This document shows, piece after piece, positions 11,902 to 18,900 of a DNA stretch of 25,817 nucleotides. The DNA comes from CAZZEX01 sp964653285 (GTDB lineage Bacteria; Chloroflexota; Anaerolineae; B4-G1), in NCBI GenBank assembly GCA_964653285.1, contig CAZZEX010000069.1, forward strand, positions 1 to 25,817. Reading direction: 5' to 3'. Under the pieces are notes generated by a model. The model did no database searches, was not told the DNA's origin, and saw only the letters and a list, made by a program, of their open reading frames with translations. The position numbers and the translations under genes are program-made. Every line of letters begins with the position of its first letter. Positions within the stretch are counted from its first letter, which is position 1.

Positions 11902-14419
11902 CGCGGTAGATCGTCACGGCGCTACTGTCGTAGACCATTTCCAGCAACCCGGCGAACTTCGCCAGACCAGCGGCGGGGTAACGGGCCCGCTCAAGCGGCC
12001 CAACGTAGACGTAAGTTATATCATACCTATCCAGCAGGGTCAAGACCTCGTCCGGGTCCACGCTGCTGTAAAGTGTCTCGATGTCGGGCTCACGGCGAGC
12101 CTGTTCGTCGTAATTCCCGCGCCACTGGTGCTCGTGACCAGCCCAGCCGAGGAGCGTGGGCAGGCCGGTGTGAGCGGAAACGCGGCCCTCGTAGACGTAG
12201 GCACGGAAGTGATCGCCCGGAGCCTCCAGGATGACCGGCGCGCCGCCGACATTCTCGTTCAGCCAGGCGATGGCAACGTAGTCGTCCGGCTGCATCTCGG
12301 CCAGGTAGGCCGCACCATCGAGCGTGGGCGGGCCGCCGTACTCGCGGGCACGAGCAGGGATGGCCAGCGCGGGGTAAATCAGCCCAGCGGCGACGAGGAG
12401 CGCGGCCGCCGTCACCACAATCACCGCCCCCACCCCACCCCGGCGGAGGAAGCCCGCCAGCGCGTAGGCCCCAGCGATACCCCACATCACCCAGGCCTGG
12501 AAGTAAAACTTGAAGACCGTGTTCATGCGGGTGCCGAAGGTGTCGCGCAGGTAGACGTACTCGACGCTGAGGGTAAGGAGGGCACCGGTGGCGAAGAGGA
12601 GGAGGGCGAAATGGCGAATGGCGAATGGCGGATGACGAGTATTGGATGCCGGACGCTCGTTGCTCGTCGCCCGTTTCAGGATGAGGACGGTAGTGATGAG
12701 GAGGGTGATGAGGCCAAGGGCAGTCCAGGGGTCGAGCAGGCGCGACAGCAGGTTGTGCGAAATGAGAGCACGTGCACCCGCCACGTCCCCCAGGCCGGGG
12801 ATAGGCCCGCCGCGCAACCACGCCGCCAGGTAGGCCGCCGGTCCCTGCGGGGGGACCGCGCCCAGCCAGACCAACACCACGACGACGCCCAGCACACACA
12901 CCAGCACACCGAGGATGCCCAGCGCCATGACCAGCGACCACCTGATCACTTCGCCGGCCCGCACGCCACTCCGCCGCGCTTGTCCGGCGACGAAGACGGC
13001 CGCGATACATAAGAGCGGCCCAAACATGACCAGGAACTGGGGCAGGCGGGTGGCGTTAAACAGGTTGATCAGAATGCCGCCAGCCTGAGACTGGAAGCCG
13101 ATCCAGAAAGGGAGGTAGAGGAGGATGCCGGTCAGAAGGAGAGCGATGAAAAGAAATATGCAGCGTGAAACGTGAAACCTGAGACGTGAAGCGTGTTGCG
13201 TGTTATGCAGGTAGGCGAGGACACAGGCGGCAACGACGACGAAGAGATAGATGGGGAAGTCCCAGGTGTTGAGGAAGCCCAGGCCGCCCAGACAGACAGC
13301 GTAAACGAGGAACTCCCAATTCGCCATTCGCCATTCGCCATTCGCCATCCGCAGATACAGGTTGAGGGCTAAGGCGAGGGCGAGGAGGACGAAGGGTAAC
13401 GCCAGAACGTGGGGGTGCATGTCACCCAGGATAAAACTGAAGGCAGGAAACTCGTCAATCACCTCCTGCTCCGCCCCCCAGGGCGTGTAATCCTGCAGCA
13501 CACGCGAGGCCTGCCACCACCAGAAGAAACGCGTGGGCATCCAACTGCCCTCGGTCAAGGGTAGCGGAGGCCCGTCAATGCTGCGGATGTCCAGCCAGGC
13601 CCAGAAAGTAGCCGGGCCGATACCCCGGGCATGCAGCACCTCCACCAGCCCCCCCAGGTTGCCCATCACGGCCACCAGCAGCGGCCCCAGCAGGCCGCCC
13701 AGGATGGCAGCCCTCTCCCCCGCCCCTCCTCCGCTCTCTCTCTCCTCATCTCCCTGTCCCCTGATCCCCTGGTCTCCCTGTCCCCTGGTCCCCTTATCCC
13801 CCGCCGCGATGAGGTTATAGACCAGGCTGAACCCCCCCGTGCAGGTGAGGGCGAAGAGGGTGGCGACGCCGAGATTGAACGCAATGGAGGGCGGGACGGC
13901 CGCCAATCGGGTGATCATGGCGACGATGACGTAGCCGAAGTAGTAGTAGGAGATGGCGAAGCCAGAGAGCCAGGGGTCGTGGGGTGGGAAGGTACCGGAG
14001 CGCAGGATGGCGCGCAGGAAGGCAATCTCCATCCACTTCTCGCCCCCCGCCGTCTGGATGCGCGGCATGTGGGCGCGGATCAGGCACCAGGTGGCGAAGG
14101 CCAGGGCGAAGAGGAGTTCAGCGGTGAGGACGACGCTGGATGCTGGATACTCGATGCCGGATGCTCGATGGTGGAGCAGCAGACCAGCGGCGGCGAGGAG
14201 GGCCAGGGCGACGATGATGCCACCCGCCGTGTTGTGCGTCCAGCCGAAGGTGGTCAGGAGCCAGAAAGCCCAACCAGTCAGGAGCAGGCCCAGCGGCTTA
14301 GAGACGCCATAGCCGCGATCTGGCAGATGGCGGAATAGACGCTGGCAGAGCGGAAGCGCTGCCAGGCCGAAGACCTGGACGACGAGGTACCAGCGGAATG
14401 CGAGAAGAACTTGACTCAT
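11891..14419 (-). CDS. DUF2298 / Chlor_Arch_YYY multispan membrane protein
   Basis: 842 residues with many membrane segments and the recurring DUF2298 features: GGEKWMEIAFLRAI, HDPWLSGFAISYYYFGYV, EFPAFSFILGDMHPHVLALP, LNTWDFPIYL and FGTRMNTVFKFYFQAW. The C-terminal soluble part (APVILEAPGDHFRAYV, then HTGLPTLLGW and YVYVGPLERARYP) matches the end of the 1504-aa fusion protein upstream. The family is thought to be a GT-C-like glycosyl or lipid-sugar transferase, but its reaction is not established. Five separate short tandem arrays lie in frame at about residues 84-95, 207-225, 356-370, 405-419 and 581-602, all in loops or at the edges of membrane segments (for example RMANGEWRMANWEF). They make up roughly 10 percent of the protein. 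The start ATG has only a weak ribosome site. Confidence 0.9.
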   Translation of the reverse strand: MSQVLLAFRWYLVVQVFGLAALPLCQRLFRHLPDRGYGVSKPLGLLLTGWAFWLLTTFGWTHNTAGGIIVALALLAAAGLLLHHRASGIEYPASSVVLTAELLFALAFATWCLIRAHMPRIQTAGGEKWMEIAFLRAILRSGTFPPHDPWLSGFAISYYYFGYVIVAMITRLAAVPPSIAFNLGVATLFALTCTGGFSLVYNLIAAGDKGTRGQGDQGIRGQGDEERESGGGAGERAAILGGLLGPLLVAVMGNLGGLVEVLHARGIGPATFWAWLDIRSIDGPPLPLTEGSWMPTRFFWWWQASRVLQDYTPWGAEQEVIDEFPAFSFILGDMHPHVLALPFVLLALALALNLYLRMANGEWRMANWEFLVYAVCLGGLGFLNTWDFPIYLFVVVAACVLAYLHNTQHASRLRFHVSRCIFLFIALLLTGILLYLPFWIGFQSQAGGILINLFNATRLPQFLVMFGPLLCIAAVFVAGQARRSGVRAGEVIRWSLVMALGILGVLVCVLGVVVVLVWLGAVPPQGPAAYLAAWLRGGPIPGLGDVAGARALISHNLLSRLLDPWTALGLITLLITTVLILKRATSNERPASNTRHPPFAIRHFALLLFATGALLTLSVEYVYLRDTFGTRMNTVFKFYFQAWVMWGIAGAYALAGFLRRGGVGAVIVVTAAALLVAAGLIYPALAIPARAREYGGPPTLDGAAYLAEMQPDDYVAIAWLNENVGGAPVILEAPGDHFRAYVYEGRVSAHTGLPTLLGWAGHEHQWRGNYDEQARREPDIETLYSSVDPDEVLTLLDRYDITYVYVGPLERARYPAAGLAKFAGLLEMVYDSSAVTIYRVDE
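12614..12676. repeat. 7-bp array changing family within register, intragenic
   Basis: Nine units: GCGAATG, GCGAATG, GCGGATG, ACGAGTA, TTGGATG, CCGGACG, CTCGTTG, CTCGTCG, CCCGTTT. The period stays 7 while the sequence type changes twice. The length of 63 bp is 3 x 21, so the frame is kept. It is read on the - strand as a loop including TSNERPASNTRHPPFAIRH. Confidence 0.85.
13163..13204. repeat. 7-bp array (ACGTGAA-type), intragenic
   Basis: Six units GCGTGAA, ACGTGAA, ACCTGAG, ACGTGAA, GCGTGTT, GCGTGTT (42 bp). Read on the - strand as NTQHASRLRFHVSR between membrane segments of the DUF2298 protein. Confidence 0.85.
13311..13352. repeat. 7-bp array (CATTCGC-type), intragenic
   Basis: Six units AACTCCC, AATTCGC, CATTCGC three times, CATCCGC (42 bp). 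On the - strand they give the heptapeptide repeat RMANGEW-RMANWEF next to a membrane segment. Confidence 0.88.
13745..13800. repeat. 8-bp array (CCTGTCCC-type), intragenic
   Basis: Seven units CTCATCTC, CCTGTCCC, CTGATCCC, CTGGTCTC, CCTGTCCC, CTGGTCCC, CTTATCCC. On the - strand they give a charged loop with the octapeptide repeat pattern GDKGTRGQ-GDQGIRGQ in the DUF2298 protein. Confidence 0.85.
14135..14169. repeat. 7-bp array (GCTGGAT-type), intragenic
   Basis: Five units GCTGGAT, GCTGGAT, ACTCGAT, GCCGGAT, GCTCGAT. Read on the - strand as HRASGIEYPASS between two membrane segments of the DUF2298 protein. Confidence 0.82.
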
Positions 14420-14431
14420 AGATAGGGATCA

Positions 14432-14452
14432 GATTCAGGTTTCAGGTTCCGG
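14432..14452. repeat. 7-bp array covering the stop codon of the anti-sigma gene
   Basis: Units GATTCAG, GTTTCAG, GTTCCGG. On the - strand this is an ACCTGAA-type repeat that supplies the last residues (EPET) and the TGA stop at 14435-14437. Confidence 0.6.
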
Positions 14453-14962
14453 TGGCGTGGGAGGCAGCATCAGGGCCGGCGTCGGCAATGGTGTTATCTC
14501 CTCACAGGACATGACCGGCGTCGGTGTCGCCATCGAGGCCGCACGTTCGCCGGGAACGACGGCTGTGACCGGTGCAGGAGCGACCATCGGTTCGGGGGGC
14601 GACGTTCGCGCCGTTTGCACGATGGCGGCCGTACCCAGAACGGGAGATACCGAGAGCATCAGGCAGACGGTCAGCACGAGGCTGGCAACAGCAGAGACGC
14701 GCCCCCCTGTGATCTGCCGCCGTCGGCTGGTGGATAGAACCTCCTGCACAGCCCACCAACTCGGCCGCGGCACGACCACCGCACTCGCTGCTGCCGCCAA
14801 CGCAGCCGTGATCTCCCCCTGCAACCAGCGGTAATCGGCGACGACGCTGCGACAGCGGGCACACCAGCGCAGGTGCCCGTCCATCTCTACGTCAGCCTCC
14901 CCGTCGCTCAAGCGGGCCAGTTCCGTTTCCCGTAAGTGAACTTCGCTCATTCCCAATCCCAT
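14435..14962 (-). CDS. Putative zinc-finger anti-sigma factor (single-span)
   Basis: About 175 residues. The N-terminal region has the short anti-sigma zinc-finger pattern H-x3-C-x2-C (GHLRWCARCRSVVADY). A basic linker (STSRRRQITGG), one hydrophobic segment (VASLVLTVCLMLSVSPVLG) and a Pro/Thr-rich extracytoplasmic tail follow. The gene lies just downstream of an ECF sigma factor on the same strand, which is the usual arrangement for a sigma/anti-sigma pair; the zinc finger would bind the sigma factor at the inner face of the membrane. Start choice is uncertain: ATG 14962 is used here; ATG 14950 (MSEVHLRE) and TTG 14968 are alternatives. Stop codon and last residues lie in a heptamer repeat. 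The upstream gap carries 38-bp repeats that may separate its expression from the sigma gene. Confidence 0.72.
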   Translation of the reverse strand: MGLGMSEVHLRETELARLSDGEADVEMDGHLRWCARCRSVVADYRWLQGEITAALAAAASAVVVPRPSWWAVQEVLSTSRRRQITGGRVSAVASLVLTVCLMLSVSPVLGTAAIVQTARTSPPEPMVAPAPVTAVVPGERAASMATPTPVMSCEEITPLPTPALMLPPTPPEPET

Positions 14963-14966
14963 CCTC

Positions 14967-15084
14967 AACCTAACCCCCCAATCCCCTTCCCTGCGGGAGC
15001 CTCGAACCTAACCCCCCAGCCCCCTTCCCTGCGGGAGCCTCAAACCTAACCCCCCAGCCCCCTTCCCTGCGAGGGAAGGGGGAG
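14967..15084. repeat. Three tandem 38-bp repeats ending in a hairpin
   Basis: Copies start at 14967, 15005 and 15043 with the core AACCTAACCCCCCAGCCCCC and a tail of TTCCCTGCGGGAGCCTC in the first two. The third ends in an 11-bp stem CCCCCTTCCCT / AGGGAAGGGGG with a GCG loop (15058-15082), 2 bases from the sigma factor stop. On the - strand the hairpin could stop or slow transcription between the sigma and anti-sigma genes, though no T-run follows. Confidence 0.85.
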
Positions 15085-15687
15085 TCACCCCACCTTCGCT
15101 GTACGTATAGCCCCTTCATCGCGGGCCGCCCCTTCCTCCGGCGCGGCGAGCAGATGCCGCAGTTGGGCCTTGCCGTGAGCCACCCGCGCTCGGGCCGCGT
15201 CGGGCGAGCAACCCAGGGTCGCCGCGACCTCCGCGTACGACAGCCCCTCGTAGTAGCGCAAGATCAGCGCGTCTCGGGCACCCGGGCTGACCTGCTGCAA
15301 TGCCTCCCACACCGCCCGGCGCGTGCCCTGCATCTCCAGCACGTCCGCCGGATCGCTGGCCAGTTCCGTGCCGGCCAGGGTATGGCCGGCGGCCTCGAGC
15401 ACCTCCAGCGAGACGAGGTGCAACCGCTGGCAGCGGCGCTTGTTGCGGCAACGGCTCACCAGCACCACGCGCAGCCAGGCCCAGAAGGAACCCCGCCCGG
15501 GGTCGTAGCGCTGCAGGTTACGGAAGAGGTAGACGAACGCGTCCTGCACCACCTCCTCGGCGTCGCAGGTATCCCGGAGCAGCAGGTAGGCCAGGCGGAA
15601 CGCGGCCGCGTGGTGCGCCTCGTAGAGCGCTCGCTGGGCCGCTTCGTCCCCGCCCAGGGCGCGCGCGATAGTGTCGGCATCGGTCAT
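15085..15687 (-). CDS. ECF-type RNA polymerase sigma factor
   Basis: A 200-residue sigma-70 family protein of the extracytoplasmic function type. Region 2 is seen in FRLAYLLLRDTCDAEEVVQDAFVYLFRN and the following RYDPGRGSFWAWL (about residues 30-72). Region 4 is seen as ALILRYYEGLSYAEVAATLG followed by CSPDAARARVAHGKAQLRHLL (about 140-180), a helix-turn-helix for -35 recognition. Length and layout are typical. It should be held by the putative membrane anti-sigma factor downstream and so respond to an envelope signal. A TATATA (15698-15703) lies 10 bases before the ATG on the coding strand and could be a -10 box, but I see no convincing -35. Its place within a surface-glycan gene series suggests it controls these neighbours, which is inference. 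Confidence 0.88.
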   Translation of the reverse strand: MTDADTIARALGGDEAAQRALYEAHHAAAFRLAYLLLRDTCDAEEVVQDAFVYLFRNLQRYDPGRGSFWAWLRVVLVSRCRNKRRCQRLHLVSLEVLEAAGHTLAGTELASDPADVLEMQGTRRAVWEALQQVSPGARDALILRYYEGLSYAEVAATLGCSPDAARARVAHGKAQLRHLLAAPEEGAARDEGAIRTAKVG

Positions 15688-15790
15688 CGGTCTACTCTAT
15701 ATACACGGGCAGCGAAGGGTTTGTGAGATCGGGTTCCCAGCCCGCTTCTCCATTCCCTCCCCAACCCACTTCCGTGCTCACCCGACCACT

Positions 15791-15818
15791 AATCCGTTCA
15801 ATTCGTTCCTCTAATCCG
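15791..15818. repeat. 28-bp direct repeat, copy 1 (four 7-bp units)
   Basis: AATCCGT, TCAATTC, GTTCCTC, TAATCCG. The same 28 bases recur at 15891-15918, exactly 100 bases further on. This copy is intergenic, upstream of the sigma factor. Confidence 0.85.
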
Positions 15819-15890
15819 CTGACAGCATCCGCCACCGCACCTCCCTCAATCCGCTTCCGTGCCCACCCGACCACCACCAATCCGTTCAAC

Positions 15891-15918
15891 AATCCGTTCA
15901 ATTCGTTCCTCTAATCCG
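15891..15918. repeat. 28-bp direct repeat, copy 2, forming the end of the fusion gene
   Basis: Identical to 15791-15818. On the - strand it encodes the last residues (RIRGTN) and the TGA stop (15898-15900) of the 1504-aa protein, so the repeat appears to have provided a new C-terminus. Confidence 0.85.
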
Positions 15919-18900
15919 TTGCAGCACTTCGTATATCCTCACCCCCTGTGCGTCGTACACCACCCGCAGCAACCCCTGCCCGGCCATGTCGTCGAACTTG
16001 GCCAAGCCCGCCGGGTCGTAGTAAGCCCGCTCGTAAGCGCCCACGTAAACGCAGCGCACGCCGTAGCGGGCCAGGATCTCCTGTGCACGGGCGACGTCAG
16101 CCGTGTTGTAGCATTGGGTCACGTCGTCCCGCCGCCAGTCCACCATCGTGTCGGGGAGCACGCCAAGACGCTGCTGCACCTGGTGCCAGCGCCAGCCTAT
16201 CACCGCCGGCAGGCCGGTGTAGACGGAGACCCGGTTGCCCCACAGGTACTCCCGGTAGCCCAGCCCCTCCAGGATCACCGGCGAGCCCTGAATGGTATCC
16301 TGCATCCAGCGGATGGCAGCGTAGTCGCCGGCCAGCGGGACTTCCTGGCTGCCACGTTCAGGAGCACCGTCGAACACGACGGAGTGCTCCATGAAGGCCA
16401 TCCCATCCAGCGTCAGGCCCGCCTGCGGCGACATGCGATCCACGGCCCGGGCACGGACGCCGTAGGGGAGAAACAGCGCGCCGCCGAAGATGAGCGCTCC
16501 CATCCCCACCCACCACAGTTTCCGCCACCCTTCGACAAGCCCAGGGCATCGCTCCGGCCGCCAGCGTCGGGCATGCTTGCACACCCAGGCCAGGCTGACC
16601 CCCGCCGCGACCGAGAGCAGTATCCACGCCTGCAAGTAGAACTTGAAGACAGTGTTCATGCGTCCGACGTCGCCCTTGAGCACGATGATCTCGACGCCCA
16701 GGCAGATCGCCATCGCCTCACCTACCATCAGCCACAGAAGGCGCCGGCTCGCTGGCATCCCCGGCACGAGGACCAGGTAGGCAGCGCAAACCCCCACCAG
16801 CACTGCTACCAGCGCCACTTCGTAACCCAGGAAGAACAGCACCAGAGCAATAAACAATGAGCCAATGAACAATGAATAATGGCGTATTGCGTATCGCGTA
16901 TTGCGTACCTGCCGGCATAGCTCGATCAGCAGGCGGGTCAGCAGTGGGAAGAGCAGGATGCCGTAGATCCAGAGGTAAATGTCGAGCGGCGTATGCGATC
17001 CGTGCCACATCCCCACTGAGGTGTAACCTGCCGCGTAGTGCTGAATGTATGGCAGGTAGAGTAGCATCGTCAGGCTGATGAGCAAAACAGCACGCCAGGC
17101 GAATACTTTTTGCGAATTGCGAATTGCGAATGCGCCCACCGCCAGAGCGGCCAGGCCCAACACCAGGCAGGCCGGATAGTTCCACGTGTTGGTCGGGTAC
17201 AGCGCGCCGATGACCAGGCCGCCCAGAGCCAGGCTAAGCCAATGGGGGCGCGGCGTACACGCCCAGTAGACCATCAACGCCAGTGCCAGAAGCATCAGCG
17301 GGAAAGCGATCATGTGCGCGTGCAAGTCAGCGTAGAGGAAGGTGAAGGCCGGGAACTCGGTGATAGGGCCCGCCTCCCCCGGCGCGGCAGGGATGATGCG
17401 AGTCGGGTGCCAGTACCAGGATTCGATGCGCAGCGGAAGTTTCGCCCCGTGGGCCATCACCTGCCACAGCCCCCGGAACATGGCCACCGTCTCAGAGAAG
17501 CCCGGAATCGTGCTGGGAAAGAGGTCACCACCCAACTCGATCAGTTTCCCCCGGATCAGATGCACCACGCCCAGGTTGCCCAGCACGACGGTGAAGACGA
17601 GCGCCATCACTCCCGCCAGCAGTGCACCGCGCCTGTGCCCGCCGAAGAGGTTGTAGGCAACGGAGAAGGCCCCCACGCCAGTCAGCGCAAACAGAAGCGG
17701 CACTGCCAGGTTATAGGCGATCGCTGGCACCGTGCCCACCAACTTGATCAGCGTGCCAATGATGACGAAGCCGAAGTAGTAATAGTTGATGTAACTGCCG
17801 GAGAACCAGGGGTTGTAGGGCGGGAACCAGGTGGACTTCATCACTGCGTTGAGGTAGGCGAAGACCATCGGCTTCTCGCCGCCCACGACCGGATGCCACA
17901 GGTCGGGGTGCAGGAGCCGCACGCCGACCCACACCACGTACAACAGCGCGAAGAGCCCTTCAATCAGCAGGATGAGTTTGCGCCGTCTGCGCAGGAAGCG
18001 GCGCAGTTCATCCCGCTTGAACCACCCCACCCCACCGCCGGCCAACGCCAGGAGCAACACCATACACAGGATCGTCCCGCGTGTGTTCGGCAGGACGCGC
18101 AGGCTGGCCGCCAGCCAGGTGAGGTAAGCGATGAGGAGCAGCCCCAGCACCCGCGCCAGCCCATACCCTCTATCGCGCAGGCGAGGGAGCGCTACGAACA
18201 AAAGCGGGAAGGCCAGCCAGCCCAGCCCGGCCACGACGGCCCACCAGGCGACCGCCGCCAGGCCCGGGTAGCGGTTGAGTAGGCAGTCACGGTCGAACAT
18301 CTCCGACCACGTGCCGCCAGCCTGCTGCTCCGCCCAGGTCTGGGGGTCGAACTCCAGTAAGTCGGGAGCAACGGCGGCCTGACGTGGGCTGAGGCCATGC
18401 AGCGCTCGTTCCACGTTAATCCCCCCCAGCACCTCCTCCACGTGCTGGCGGGAGTAGGCCGCCGTCTTGCGGAAGATCAACACGCGGGGGTGGTCGTAGA
18501 CGCTAAAGGCCTCCTCGGCCGGGGGCAAAGACACCTTGATTGGTTCAGGCTGGTATACGTACTCCGCCTCCATCAGCGGATAGGGGCACTCCTGGTCGGG
18601 AAACTGGAACGGGCCGATGGCCGGGCGGGAGGTGAAATCGGCCGCCAACTCGAAACCCAGTTCACCGCCGAAGAGCGCCCGGTAGTAAGCGGTCGTCAGC
18701 GGGTAGCGGGCCGGCAGGCGGGAGATAGAGGCATAGAGCCGGTTGCTGGCCAGGAAAATGTAGTCCGCCTCGTCGAGCCAGCCAAACAATTGCGCCCGCT
18801 TCTCCGGCGTGTCCTCGTTGTAGTTTTGCATCTCCAGCCCGCGGTACATCCCACCGAAGGGATCGTGCCCGTCCACCCGCAGCGGCAACCCCCAGTCCCA

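Noticed and set aside
14967..15084. CRISPR array made of 38-bp repeats
   Set aside because: The copies abut without spacers, there are only three, and no cas gene is present.
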